DNA from: Actinomycetes bacterium
Lineage (GTDB): Bacteria > Actinomycetota > Acidimicrobiia > Acidimicrobiales > RAAP-2
Direction: 5' to 3'
NCBI GenBank assembly: GCA_021803085.1
Contig: JAJZMD010000201.1
Location: 1 to 56,960, forward strand
Length of the DNA stretch: 56,960 nt
This document shows, piece after piece, positions 9,101 to 17,318 of this stretch; position 1 is the stretch's first letter; each line of letters begins with the position of its first letter. Both the position numbers and the translations under genes were made by a program. The notes beneath the pieces were generated by a model that was not told where the DNA came from, did not search any database, and was given only the letters and a program-made list of their open reading frames with translations.

Positions 9101-9479
9101 CGGTCTCAGTGTGTTCGAGAACACGGCCTTCACCGCCGGCCCACGCGCGCCGTCGGTGACCTCGGCAGGTGCCGGGGGCATCGCCGGGATGCTCGATCCC
9201 CTGGGTGCTGCGCTGGAGCTGTTCGCGTGGGTGGTCGTGGCTGCCGCGATCGTTGGGCGGCGACGGTGGCTCGACTGGTGGTGGGGACCAGCGGTGCGTG
9301 CCCGCAGGAGACGGCGTGCGCCGCACGATCGGCCCGCCGAGGGGGAGGTCCGGACGTCGTCCGCCGCGATCGGGCGGCTCGACACGCGGACGGGATCGAC
9401 CTCGGAGTCCCTCGGCGTACGTCTCGCGAGCGCCGTGCCGGAAGAGCAGCCCGGCCGAGACGTCGGAGCGGACGGGTGA
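6183..9479 (+). CDS. Large GT2 glycosyltransferase with C-terminal multi-pass membrane domain
   Basis: A 1098-aa two-part protein. Residues about 10-240 form a GT-A (GT2) domain: AILVTTDPGPWFEETLQAL, the metal-binding region LLCHDDCAPSPDAV, and DLDLSWRAHVAGARVVVAP near the acceptor site. From about residue 415 onward there are many hydrophobic segments and Ala/Leu-rich loops, ending with cytoplasmic Arg-rich sequence. The same two-part protein followed by a DUF5719 gene occurs near manB in other actinobacteria, where it is thought to act in cell-wall glycan assembly. ATG 6183 is chosen because of the TAGCCT box; an open frame further upstream runs through a tandem repeat. The stop overlaps the next start (GTGA). 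Confidence 0.8.
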   Translation: MTEGSASAARAPAVVAILVTTDPGPWFEETLQALAAQDYDNLSVLVLVAGGSSDPTEMVARVLPEAFVRRLPESEGFAAAVDEALWMVEGASFFLLCHDDCAPSPDAVHLMVEESFRSNAGIVCPKMVHWDEPRALLHVGQGIDKTGAVVERVQVGEMDAGQHDAVRDVFVAPGGCTLVRGDLFRALGGYDAAIVAMGQDLDLSWRAHVAGARVVVAPSATARHLGLVAAGCRPPPPSDAPSLQALQRRHELGAVLTCYSWTHLVRVVPQAFLLALGEAVVARLAGDRRRARAVVHAWRWNLARWRELRPRRAALAAVRVVSDAEVRSLQVRGSARLSTYVSRLTHQGLEVAHGRQPGRPSEVLAPDLPVPGGNGAGAEVAGSIGLGFDDDAGFDDLDDLGHRGRRTRGKGPVGIFASRRSRVLAYLVASLVIVVGSRALIGSSVPLVGQFVPFPPWTDLWHQLFASWQPAGTGSHAPASPAYGFLALAGTVLFGRSGLLQQVAVFACFPLGAWGMSRLLGPFRSAPGRLVATLAYLALPLAVDALGRGRWDGLVAYAATPWVVLQLARATGLEPFSSPAPSPVKNVAVAADLEATEPTTAAGTWRRRLGGRLLWLGALEAVAMSFAPAMVVVVLVAGLGLACGSVVAGGARRGARALVVASGGTLVAAVLCTPWVVGTLLAGRGALSVLGLAADPASAPGWGGLLRMAVGPVGGSPLAWLLPGAAACALLLARNERLAWVIRLWAVALPAWFLALVAAKGWAVPFAPSVDVLLAPAAVAVAGAAGLGVAAFETDLAGYGFGWRQGLAVLSVAALAVGVLPTVAEATDGRWGLPSSGYRGAIAFPALRKGSPGYRVLWLGDPQALPSGGWAIGPGLAYATSTDGTPTLLDLWPPATPGSAGRIAPALRVAMRGETVQLGRALAAARIRYVVAVSALAPRSPGSPSTSTYPLARGLAAALARQPQLRTVPVGPSGLSVFENTAFTAGPRAPSVTSAGAGGIAGMLDPLGAALELFAWVVVAAAIVGRRRWLDWWWGPAVRARRRRRAPHDRPAEGEVRTSSAAIGRLDTRTGSTSESLGVRLASAVPEEQPGRDVGADG

Positions 9480-10975
9480 CGGTCGCTGCCGCCCGGCGGA
9501 GGGACGGCGGACGCGGCAGGTTTGCCGCGCTCGCGGCCCTCGCGGCCGCGGTCGCCCTGGGCGGGTTCCTCGGCACGGTCGCGGCGCGAAATCCCCCGAG
9601 GACCATGCTGCAGCCGGCGGCGCTCGCGGCGGAAGCGGCACCTGCGGGCTCGGCGTCCTCGAGCTGGTACTGCCCGGCCGCTCCTGGTCCCGCCGCGCGC
9701 GCCGGCAAGACGGAGCTCCTCCTCGTCAACGCCGCACCACGGGCGGTCCAGGTCGACGCGGTGATCGTGGACGCACAGGGTTCCCAGCGCCAGCACGAAC
9801 TCGAGCTGGGGCCGCACGCGGAGGCGGGGCTCGTTCCCTCACAGGTGATCGACGGCGTGTGGCTCGCGGCCCGCATCCTGGTGGCGGGCGGCGCGGTCAG
9901 CGTGACGGAGCTCGTCGACGGCCGCACCGGGCGCTCCGTCACCCCGTGCGCGTCCGAGGTCGCGTCCCGCTGGTACTTCGCCTCAGGCTCGACCCGTGAG
10001 GGGAGCACGCTGCGTGTCACCCTCTTCAATCCGACGCCGAACCTCGCGGTCGTCGACCTCTCGTTCGTGACCGCCTCCGGCTCGACAAACCCGGCGCCGT
10101 TCCAAGGGGTCGTCGTCGCGCCATGGGACCTGCGCGTGCTGACAGTCGGCGCCTACGTGCAGAACCAGGCGTCGATCGCGACGGCCGTCACCGCGCGATC
10201 GGGAGCGGTCGTCGCAGGCGAGCTCCAGCTCTACGGCCCTGACGGGGCCGGCGGCGTCGCGTTCGAGCTCGGGGCACCAGCGATGTCCACCCTCTCGGAC
10301 CTGCCCGCCGTCGAGGACGCGACGGGCGGGTCGTCGGAGCTCGTCGTCTTCAACCCGTCTGCGCGCAGCGAGCGCGTCGACGTCGCGGTGCGGCTCCCGA
10401 GCGGGCCAGTCCACCCCTTCACGCAGGTGCTCGGCCCGAAGAGCGCCTGGACGTTGCCCACGAGCGAGCAGATCCGGATCGCGCTGGAGGAGCGCTACAC
10501 GGTGCAGGTGCGCGCCTTCGGCCCAGGCGTCGTGGTCGCCCGGGTCGGCGCGGGCACGCCCCATGGCCCCGCGCCGTGGTGGGCGCAGGACGTGACCGTC
10601 ACCGGCGCCCAGGCGAGCGCAGCTCGCAGCTGGGTGGTCGTGGCACCCCCCGCCGTCCCACGGGCAGCCGCGGCCACGTCGTCCACGGCCACGTCGTCCA
10701 CGGCCACGTCGTCCACGGCCCACCCGAGCCTGGCTTCGTGGAGGATCGTGCTCGAGAACCCCCGCCGTGGTCCGCTGCGGGTCGAGGTGACCTCGTGGGC
10801 GGGTGCGCGCCGCCACGCCCAGGTCGTGCAGGTGCCGGCGTTCGGCGAGGCGACAGCGGTGGTGCCGGCCGGCCCCGCGTTCGTACGCGCCGACGCCGCT
10901 GTCGCCGTGATGGGTGACGCGTCGCCCTCGGGCTCGGTCGGCGTCGTCGGGATCCCGGCGGTGCCGTTGCGCTGA
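9476..10975 (+). CDS. DUF5719 family protein, membrane-anchored
   Basis: A 499-aa protein that starts GTG 9476 in a GTGA overlap with the GT2 gene. Residues about 15-37 form one hydrophobic signal or anchor segment (FAALAALAAAVALGGFLGTV), followed by SSWYCPAAPG, the Trp-Tyr-Cys signature typical of DUF5719 proteins, then beta-rich extracellular repeats (for example SRWYFASGSTREGSTLRVTL). Near residue 400 is an ATSST triplicate encoded by a 15-bp tandem repeat. DUF5719 proteins are conserved in actinobacteria next to the large GT2 protein and manB; the role is unknown but the exterior location and coupling suggest a partner in envelope glycan assembly. Confidence 0.8.
   Translation: MTVAAARRRDGGRGRFAALAALAAAVALGGFLGTVAARNPPRTMLQPAALAAEAAPAGSASSSWYCPAAPGPAARAGKTELLLVNAAPRAVQVDAVIVDAQGSQRQHELELGPHAEAGLVPSQVIDGVWLAARILVAGGAVSVTELVDGRTGRSVTPCASEVASRWYFASGSTREGSTLRVTLFNPTPNLAVVDLSFVTASGSTNPAPFQGVVVAPWDLRVLTVGAYVQNQASIATAVTARSGAVVAGELQLYGPDGAGGVAFELGAPAMSTLSDLPAVEDATGGSSELVVFNPSARSERVDVAVRLPSGPVHPFTQVLGPKSAWTLPTSEQIRIALEERYTVQVRAFGPGVVVARVGAGTPHGPAPWWAQDVTVTGAQASAARSWVVVAPPAVPRAAAATSSTATSSTATSSTAHPSLASWRIVLENPRRGPLRVEVTSWAGARRHAQVVQVPAFGEATAVVPAGPAFVRADAAVAVMGDASPSGSVGVVGIPAVPLR
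10671..10715 (+). repeat. 15-bp tandem repeat, 3 copies, in frame
   Basis: Units cggccacgtcgtcca start at 10671, 10686 and 10701 and encode repeated Ala-Thr-Ser-Ser-Thr in the DUF5719 protein. Confidence 0.9.
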
Positions 10976-10991
10976 ACGGCGCTAGCCGTTC
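10974..10991. terminator. Hairpin between convergent DUF5719 and ftsH genes
   Basis: GAACGGC-GCTA-GCCGTTC forms a perfect 7-bp stem with a 4-nt loop directly over the DUF5719 stop codon. There is no U-tract, so it is a candidate bidirectional terminator only. Confidence 0.45.
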
Positions 10992-11051
10992 CATCGTCAT
11001 TGAGCCGCAGGGCGGCCTGACGCATCAGCGGGGCCGAGCGCTCCGGCGTCG

Positions 11052-13376
11052 TCAACCCTGGCCGCTCGACGAGCTCCCGTCGTGCGGAACGTCTGGCTGC
11101 TGCTGGGGGGGCTGCTGCTGGGGGGGCTGGTGTTGGGGGGGCTGCTGGGGGGGCTGCTGCTGGGTCCACGGACGGGGCGGCGTGGAGCCGGGGGCCCCGG
11201 GCGGTGCCCAGTGGCCCGGTGTTGGCGACGGCCACTGTTGCGGCATCTGGCCACCTTGCGGCGAGGGCGCCGTTCCTTGCGTCGACCCCGGCCCCTGGGG
11301 CGAGGGCGGCGGCCAGCCCGCCGGCGGCGCCGGATGCGGTCCTGGGAACGGCGCGGCGGCCGTGGCACGCCCGCGCAGCGCCGCCGCGCCGGCGACCCGG
11401 CCACCTGGCGGCAGGGCGCCGGCGGGCTCGTGCCCGTTCGAGCCGTTGGCGCCGTTCTTCTTCGCGCCGTTCGACGCGTTGACGTTGAACTGGACAGTCT
11501 TCGCCTTGCGGCCATCGGTGTGCACCGGCTGCCCGTAGGCCTCGTCGACCAGGCGACTGACCTCCTCGCCGTCGATGCTCTCCTGCTCGAGCAGCGCCTG
11601 GGCAACCTTGCCCAGCCCGTCCCGGTGGCGGGTGAGGAGCTCCATCGCACGCTCTTCTTGGGTGCGGAGGATCCGCTCGACCTCGTCGTCGATGACCCGG
11701 CTCGTGTCCTCGGAGTAGTCGCGCGTGTGCATGAGGTCCTCTCCCAAGAAGACCTGCCCCTGCGAGCCCCAGGCCATCGGACCGATCTCTTCGCTCATGC
11801 CCCACTCGCGCACCATCTTCCTGGCGAGCTCGGTGTTGCCCACCAGGTCGTTCGCAGCGCCGGTCGAGAGGTCGCCGTAGACCAGCATCTCTGCGACGCG
11901 GCCGCCCATGCGCACGCAGAGGGAGTCCTCGATGTCGGCCCTCGGGTGGATGTGGCGCTCCTCGACGGGGAGCTGCATGGTGACGCCGAGGGCCATGCCG
12001 GTGGGCAGGATCGTCACCTTGTGCACGGGATCGGCGTGCTCCAGGACGTAGGCGAGCACCGCGTGGCCGCCCTCGTGGTACGCGACACGCTCCTTCTCCT
12101 CGTCGGAGAGGACGAGGCTCTCACGTCGTTGCCCCATGAGGACGCGATCGCGGGCGGACTCGAAGTCCGCCATCTCGATCGTCCCGCTCCCGCGCCGCAC
12201 GGCGTGGAGGGCTGCCTCGTTGACCAGGTTGGCGAGATCTGCCCCGCTCATCCCCGGCGTGCCGCGGGCCACCACGTCGAGGTCGACGTCGGGAGCGATC
12301 CGCTTGCCGCGGCAGTGCACCTGCAGGATGGGCAGCCGCTCCTCGAGGTCGGGGAGGGGCACGACTATCTGGCGGTCGAAGCGGCCTGGGCGCAGCAGGG
12401 CGGGGTCCAGGATGTCCGGCCGGTTGGTGGCCGCGATGATCACGACGCCCTCCGCCGGGTCGAAGCCGTCCATCTCGCTCAACATCTGGTTCAACGTCTG
12501 CTCGCGCTCGTCATGGCCTCCGCCGAGCCCCGCGCCGCGCTTGCGACCGATCGAGTCGATCTCGTCCACGAAGATGATGGCCGGCGCTTGCTTGCGCGCC
12601 GTCTGGAAGAGGTCCCGGACCCGGCTCGCCCCCACGCCGACGAACATCTCCATGAAGTCCGAACCGCTGACGGAGAGGAACGGGACCCCCGCTTCGCCGG
12701 CGACCGCACGCGCGAGCAGCGTCTTGCCGGTCCCCGGCGGGCCGACCAGGAGGACGCCCTTGGGGATCTTGGCCCCGATGTCGCGGAAGCGTGCTGGAGT
12801 CCGGAGGAAGTCGACGACCTCGCTGATCTCCTGTTTGACGCCGTTGTAGCCGGCCACGTCCTGGAACGTGGTGGTCGGGCGGTCGCTGCTGAAGAGCCGG
12901 GCCTTGGACCGCCCGATCGACATGATGCCAGACATCTGCCCGCGGGCCTGGCGGCTGATGAACAGCATCAGCACCAGGGCGATCCCGATGAAGATGATGT
13001 AGGGGAGCAGGCTGCCCAAGATGTTCGCAGGCGGGTTCGAGTACGTGACCGCCACTGAGTCCCTGCGCATGAGGTCGACTGTCTGCTGGCTCGCCGGGTG
13101 CGGGCCGCTGACCGAGTACGACTGGCCTGTGCTGAGCTTCCCGGTGATCACGCCGGTTGTGTTGTTGATTGTGGCGGTCTTGACGTTCCTCGTCTCTACG
13201 TCGTTGCGGAACTGGTTGTAGTTCATCGACTTCGCCGAGCTGTGGGGCAGGAGCGAAGGGACGATGAGCACCGCGAGGACCGCCAGAATGAGGATCCCCC
13301 AGATCCAACGCCAGCTCTGGTCCGGCCCTTGACCTGGAGAACGCGGCGGCGTGTTGTCGGGCCGTTGCTGGCTCAC
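11052..13376 (-). CDS. ftsH: ATP-dependent zinc metalloprotease FtsH
   Basis: A 774-aa membrane AAA+ protease that degrades membrane and regulatory proteins. TM1 is at about 24-44, a periplasmic domain follows, TM2 about 120-141, Walker A GPPGTGKT 213-219, Walker B IIFVDEID 267-274, second region of homology [19 protein letters not shown] about 317-335, zinc motif HEGGH 434-438 (Gly instead of the usual Ala at position 3) and third zinc ligand Asp near 510. After residue about 650 there is a long low-complexity Gly/Pro/Gln tail with PPQQ-type repeats, much longer than in E. coli FtsH. GTG 13376 is preceded by a TAGCAT box at 6 nt. It is convergent with DUF5719 and divergent from a CPBP protease. 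Confidence 0.97.
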   Translation of the reverse strand: MSQQRPDNTPPRSPGQGPDQSWRWIWGILILAVLAVLIVPSLLPHSSAKSMNYNQFRNDVETRNVKTATINNTTGVITGKLSTGQSYSVSGPHPASQQTVDLMRRDSVAVTYSNPPANILGSLLPYIIFIGIALVLMLFISRQARGQMSGIMSIGRSKARLFSSDRPTTTFQDVAGYNGVKQEISEVVDFLRTPARFRDIGAKIPKGVLLVGPPGTGKTLLARAVAGEAGVPFLSVSGSDFMEMFVGVGASRVRDLFQTARKQAPAIIFVDEIDSIGRKRGAGLGGGHDEREQTLNQMLSEMDGFDPAEGVVIIAATNRPDILDPALLRPGRFDRQIVVPLPDLEERLPILQVHCRGKRIAPDVDLDVVARGTPGMSGADLANLVNEAALHAVRRGSGTIEMADFESARDRVLMGQRRESLVLSDEEKERVAYHEGGHAVLAYVLEHADPVHKVTILPTGMALGVTMQLPVEERHIHPRADIEDSLCVRMGGRVAEMLVYGDLSTGAANDLVGNTELARKMVREWGMSEEIGPMAWGSQGQVFLGEDLMHTRDYSEDTSRVIDDEVERILRTQEERAMELLTRHRDGLGKVAQALLEQESIDGEEVSRLVDEAYGQPVHTDGRKAKTVQFNVNASNGAKKNGANGSNGHEPAGALPPGGRVAGAAALRGRATAAAPFPGPHPAPPAGWPPPSPQGPGSTQGTAPSPQGGQMPQQWPSPTPGHWAPPGAPGSTPPRPWTQQQPPQQPPQHQPPQQQPPQQQPDVPHDGSSSSGQG

Positions 13377-13382
13377 CGGACC

Positions 13383-13388
13383 ATGCTA
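13383..13388 (-). promoter_or_regulatory. -10-like TAGCAT box of ftsH
   Basis: On the minus strand TAGCAT is followed by 6 nt and then the GTG start at 13376, matching a leaderless promoter. Confidence 0.5.
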
Positions 13389-13490
13389 TGCGGCCCCTGC
13401 CGCCGACGGTGACCGGGGCCGCGTCGGCGGCACCCATCTCGAGGCTGCGTCGGCCGGCTGGCACGAAGCCGCTGCGATCGGAGCCGGCGA

Positions 13491-13496
13491 TAACGT
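13491..13496 (+). promoter_or_regulatory. -10-like TAACGT box of the CPBP protease gene
   Basis: TAACGT lies 6 nt before ATG 13503. With the ftsH box it makes a short divergent promoter region of about 125 bp. Confidence 0.5.
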
Positions 13497-13502
13497 GGCT
13501 CG

Positions 13503-14606
13503 ATGGCCCGCCACGGCGAGACCGAGCCAGGCTCGGCTGAGCCGAACGGGGATCCGTCGCCCGGAGGGTATCCGCCGCCTCAGGGGTACCCGCCGCCCGG
13601 AGGGTATCCGCCGCCTCAGGGGTACCCGCCTCCGTACCCACCGCCGTACCCGCCGCCTCAGGGGTACCCGCCTCCCTACCCACCGCCGTACCCGCCGCCT
13701 CAGGGGTACCCGCCGCCTCAGGGGTACCCGCCTCCCTACCCACCGCCGTACCCGCCGCCTCAGGGGTACCCGCCGCCTCCAGCCGGCTGGTCCGGCCCGC
13801 CCGAGCAGGACGGCCACCAGCCCCTCGACAGCCCGGGGGCGCTTCCAGCAACGAAGGCAGCCGCCGGCTTCTGGCTCGTCATGGGGCTCCTCGGGTTCGC
13901 CGTCGGCCAGGTGGTCGGCGCGGTCTTCGTCGCCATCGCCGCCGCCGCCGCCGGAGAGGGCGGCCAGCTGGCGAAGTTCGCCACGATGGCCGAGCCGCCG
14001 GAGTGGTACGTCGGCACGTCGCTCGTGGGTCTGTGGGTCGGCTTTCTGGCGGGCCCGTGGGCCGCGAGCAAGATGCGGGGGACGGGCCGGTTCCTCCGCG
14101 ACCTGGGCGTCCGGTTCCGCCTCGTCGACCTTGCTGGCATCGTTGTCGGCGTCGGCGGGCAGCTGGTGCTCGACGCCCTCTACGCGCCGTTCCTCCCGAA
14201 GCTGAAGCACTTCACAGCGCCGACCCAGAAGCTCGTGGGCGCGTCGCACGGATGGGGCTACCTCGTCATCGCGATTCTCACGGTCATCGGCGCACCGTTC
14301 TTCGAGGAGATCCTTTTCCGGGGGCTCGCGTTCAAAGCGCTCGCTCGTCTCTTCGCGCCCTCGGCTCGAGGGTCTGCCCGCCGGAGAACGATCGGGGTCG
14401 CCGCCGCGGTGATCGTGGACGGCGTCCTGTTCGGATTCGCCCATTGGGAGCTGTACCAGTTCGCCGGGCTCGCCGTCTTCGGGATGCTGCTGGCGGTCGT
14501 GAGCTACAAGACGGGCCGCCTAGGGATGAACATGGTCGCGCATGCCTCGTTCAACCTCGTCGCCGTGCTCGCGATCCTCGCCACCTCCAGCAGTGTCGTC
14601 CACTGA
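13503..14606 (+). CDS. CPBP family intramembrane glutamic endopeptidase with GYPPPQ-repeat N-terminus
   Basis: A 367-aa membrane protein. Residues about 15-105 are a Tyr/Pro/Gly/Gln repeat domain (GYPPPQ and YPPPYPPPQ units), presumably cytoplasmic and disordered. The remainder has several TM helices and all three CPBP/Abi motifs: EEILFR in FFEEILFRG (about 267-275), FxxxH in FGFAHWE (about 310-316) and HxxxN in HASFN (about 346-350). CPBP proteins include Rce1-like proteases; the bacterial substrate is usually unknown. It is divergent from ftsH, so two membrane proteases share one promoter region. The repeat domain is encoded by DNA tandem repeats that vary in order, so its length may differ among strains. 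Confidence 0.88.
   Translation: MARHGETEPGSAEPNGDPSPGGYPPPQGYPPPGGYPPPQGYPPPYPPPYPPPQGYPPPYPPPYPPPQGYPPPQGYPPPYPPPYPPPQGYPPPPAGWSGPPEQDGHQPLDSPGALPATKAAAGFWLVMGLLGFAVGQVVGAVFVAIAAAAAGEGGQLAKFATMAEPPEWYVGTSLVGLWVGFLAGPWAASKMRGTGRFLRDLGVRFRLVDLAGIVVGVGGQLVLDALYAPFLPKLKHFTAPTQKLVGASHGWGYLVIAILTVIGAPFFEEILFRGLAFKALARLFAPSARGSARRRTIGVAAAVIVDGVLFGFAHWELYQFAGLAVFGMLLAVVSYKTGRLGMNMVAHASFNLVAVLAILATSSSVVH
13558..13786 (+). repeat. Complex tandem repeats encoding Tyr-Pro-rich domain
   Basis: Mixed units of cctcaggggtacccgcc and ccgtacccgccgcct types recur many times and also form larger duplicated blocks. They encode the GYPPPQ domain of the CPBP protease. Confidence 0.85.
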
Positions 14607-14639
14607 CCCAGGAGCCCCCCGCCAGGGACGGCCGTCCCG

Positions 14640-17306
14640 GTGGGCCGCCTCGCCGTGACCTGGCCACACGGCCACGACGACCGGGAGCCGGGCGTGCAGA
14701 CGGATGCGGGCGCGCCGTTCGACACGGATGCCGTGGCGCCGTCCGAGGGCGAGCCGCGCGTGCAGACGGATGCGGGCGCGCCGTTCGACACGGATGCCGT
14801 GGCGCCGTCCGAGACGGATGCGGGCGCGCAATCCGGCGGGTGGCGATTGGATCCGGAAGCCGTCTCGATGTCCCCAGCGCGCGGGTGGCTCCCTGCCAGC
14901 GCCTCTGCGCTCGCGACGGCAGCAGCCGTACTCGGCGTCGTCGCCGTGGTGCTGTGGCAGATGCACCTGCCGATGCTCTTCACGGACACTGCCACGACGG
15001 GAGGCGACACCGGCGCCCACTTCATGATGCCGTCGCTGTTCAACACGATCCTCTTCCCACATCTCACCGGGTGGGACCCGGGATGGTACGACGGCTATCC
15101 GGCGTACACCTTCTACTTCGTCCTTCCCGACGTGCTCACCGCGCTCGCCTCGCATGTCATCAGCTACGACGTGGCCTTCAAGCTCGCAACGATCCTCGGG
15201 TCCGTCCTCCTGCCGGTCTCCGCGTGGGCGCTCGGCCGGCTGTTCGGGCTGCGAGCTCCGGTTCCCGCGGCGCTCGCCGCCGCCACGCTCCCGTTCCTCT
15301 TCGACTACACGTGGACCATCTACGGGGGCAACCTCTTCTCCACCCTGGCGGGCGAGTACCCGTACTCGCTGTCGGTGGCCCTCCTGCTCGTGTTCCTCGG
15401 CCTCTTCGCCTGCGGGATCCGCACTGGACGCCACCGAGCGTGGGCGGCGATCACGCTCGCACTCTGCATGCTCGCCCATGTCGTGCCGGCGTCGCTCGCG
15501 ATCGCCGGCGCCGTGGTGCTGACGGTCGTGGAGCTGCTCCCGGGTCTCCGCCTGAACGACGACCCCGCGGAGCTCTCACCCCGAGCCTCCGCCTCACCCC
15601 GCACCTCCGCCTCCCCCCGCGGCACCACCTGCCCTCGCACCTCCGCCTCCCCCCGCGGCCGCGCAGCCACGCTGTGGTGGGCTGCCTCGACGGTCGGCGT
15701 CGGGCTGCTCCTCTCCGCATGGTGGCTCGTCCCCTTCGGCTCCCGCAACGCGTTCTCGTCGTCGATGAACTACGCGAAGGTCACCACCTATACGTCGATC
15801 TTCTTCCCGCACGCAGACCTCTGGGCGCTCGCGCTCGCCGGCGTCGCACTGGTCGTCGCCGTGCGCACCCGCAGCCGGTTCGGCCTCGTCGTCGCAGTGC
15901 TCGGCGGCATCTCGGCGCTCGTCGTGGTGGCGGACCCGCTCCGGAGCCTCTACAACGTCAGGTACCTGCCGCTGTGGTTCCTGTGCGTCTACCTGATGGC
16001 GGGGTGGGTCGCCGGCGTGGCGGTCGCGGCCGCAGCCCGCGCGCTGCGCCGGGAGCGCGTGCTGCGCTGGGCCGTCCGGACGACTGGGGGGATCGCGTGG
16101 CGCAGGCCGCCGCGCTCGGTCCCGTGGGCACCTGGCGCGGTCGGCGGCACCCTGGTCGTGATCGCAGCAGCGCTGGCCGCCGTCGTCCCCCCCTTCATCC
16201 CCGCTCTCGCCTCCGAGCTGCCCGGGATCGGCGTCCAACCCGGGCCGAACCAGGTGAGCGTGTGGGCGCAGTGGAACTACTCGGGGTACCAGGGGAAGGC
16301 CGCCTACCCCGAGTACCGGGGCCTGATGCGCCTCATGGGTGCGATCGGGCGCAAGGACGGGTGCGGTCGCGCCATGTGGGAGTACACATCGGACGAGAAC
16401 CGCTTCGGCACCCCCGAGGCGCTGATGCTCCTGCCGTACTGGACGCACGGGTGCGTCGACTCGATGGAAGGCCTCCTCTTCGAGTCCTCCGCCACGATGC
16501 CCTACCACTTCTTGAACCAGGCGGAGCTCTCCGCGTCACCTTCGGAACCGGTGGTCGGGCTGCCCTACGGACCGGTCACAGTGAGCCTCGGCGTCCGGCA
16601 CCTGCAGCTGCTCGGCGTGCGCTACTTCATGGCGTTCAGCACAGAGGTCGTCCAGGAGGCGTCGGCGGACCCCACACTCAGGCTGCTCGCGACGAGCGGA
16701 CCGTGGCGGTCGACATACGAGGGCGACCGCTTGTCGGTGACCTGGAGGATCTACGAGGTGGCGCGTTCTCCCATCGTGACGCCGCTCACGAAGGAGCCCG
16801 CGGTCCTCGCCGGCGTCGGCCAGGGGCAGTCGACATGGCTCGGGCGGATCGGCGCCGGGAGCTCCATGAAAGAGGGCCCGTCGCTCGAGTGGTACCTCGA
16901 CCCCTCGGTGTGGGCGACCGAGCTCGTCGCGGGCGGGCCGGCGCGCTGGCCGCGCATCGCCGCAGATCGTGCCGTCCATCCCCCGTCGGTCTCCGTGCAG
17001 CCCACCCGCGTCTTCGACGTGCGCGTCGGCCCGGAGGCGATCAGCTTCGGCGTCGGGGCGCTCCGACGGCCGGTCCTGGTCAAGGTGTCCTACTTCCCGA
17101 ACTGGCACGCGCTGGGGGCGGAGGGCCCGTGGCGCGCCACGCCCAACCTCATGGTGGTCGTGCCGACGCGCCACCACGTCGTGCTCACCTACGGCACCAC
17201 CACCGTGACAGAGGCCGGCGACGCCGCGACCCTGGCCGGGGCGGCCGCGCTCTTCGCGATGCTCGTCGTGTGGATCCTCCGGAAGCGCCGCACCCGGCTT
17301 GGGTAG
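14640..17306 (+). CDS. Large polytopic membrane protein, PTPS-related/GT-C-like
   Basis: An 888-aa membrane protein. A hydrophilic N-terminus carries two copies of an 18-residue Asp/Ala/Pro-rich unit, then about 10 hydrophobic segments alternate with loops, including GGDTGAHFMMPSLF near residue 120 and WDPGWYDGYPAY, the pattern of large membrane proteins related to 6-pyruvoyl-tetrahydropterin-synthase-like or GT-C glycan enzymes. A soluble domain lies near residues 530-830, and there is a final TM helix followed by an Arg/Lys tail. It follows the CPBP gene and precedes manB, so a role in polyprenyl-linked glycan synthesis or flipping is plausible but unproven. GTG 14640 is used; GTG 14655 is an alternative. 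Confidence 0.7.
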   Translation: MGRLAVTWPHGHDDREPGVQTDAGAPFDTDAVAPSEGEPRVQTDAGAPFDTDAVAPSETDAGAQSGGWRLDPEAVSMSPARGWLPASASALATAAAVLGVVAVVLWQMHLPMLFTDTATTGGDTGAHFMMPSLFNTILFPHLTGWDPGWYDGYPAYTFYFVLPDVLTALASHVISYDVAFKLATILGSVLLPVSAWALGRLFGLRAPVPAALAAATLPFLFDYTWTIYGGNLFSTLAGEYPYSLSVALLLVFLGLFACGIRTGRHRAWAAITLALCMLAHVVPASLAIAGAVVLTVVELLPGLRLNDDPAELSPRASASPRTSASPRGTTCPRTSASPRGRAATLWWAASTVGVGLLLSAWWLVPFGSRNAFSSSMNYAKVTTYTSIFFPHADLWALALAGVALVVAVRTRSRFGLVVAVLGGISALVVVADPLRSLYNVRYLPLWFLCVYLMAGWVAGVAVAAAARALRRERVLRWAVRTTGGIAWRRPPRSVPWAPGAVGGTLVVIAAALAAVVPPFIPALASELPGIGVQPGPNQVSVWAQWNYSGYQGKAAYPEYRGLMRLMGAIGRKDGCGRAMWEYTSDENRFGTPEALMLLPYWTHGCVDSMEGLLFESSATMPYHFLNQAELSASPSEPVVGLPYGPVTVSLGVRHLQLLGVRYFMAFSTEVVQEASADPTLRLLATSGPWRSTYEGDRLSVTWRIYEVARSPIVTPLTKEPAVLAGVGQGQSTWLGRIGAGSSMKEGPSLEWYLDPSVWATELVAGGPARWPRIAADRAVHPPSVSVQPTRVFDVRVGPEAISFGVGALRRPVLVKVSYFPNWHALGAEGPWRATPNLMVVVPTRHHVVLTYGTTTVTEAGDAATLAGAAALFAMLVVWILRKRRTRLG
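14692..14813 (+). repeat. 56-bp repeat, 2 copies at 66-bp period, in frame
   Basis: Copies begin at 14692 and 14758 (gcgtgcagacggatgcgggc). They duplicate part of the hydrophilic N-terminus of the membrane protein. Confidence 0.9.
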
Positions 17307-17309
17307 GCT
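17304..17309 (+). promoter_or_regulatory. -10-like TAGGCT box of manB
   Basis: TAGGCT ends 9 nt before ATG 17319. Its TAG is the stop codon of the preceding membrane protein gene (17304-17306), the second case of this arrangement in the window. Confidence 0.5.
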
Positions 17310-17318
17310 GACCGGCCC

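Noticed and set aside
6794-9475. Long open frame of more than 800 codons overlapping the GT2 gene
   Set aside because: Arg/Pro/Ala-rich composition typical of a shadow frame in GC-rich DNA; only its 3' part (9476-10975) is a real gene.
11082-13058. Long plus-strand frame opposite ftsH
   Set aside because: Antisense of a highly conserved FtsH; no known motifs and atypical composition.
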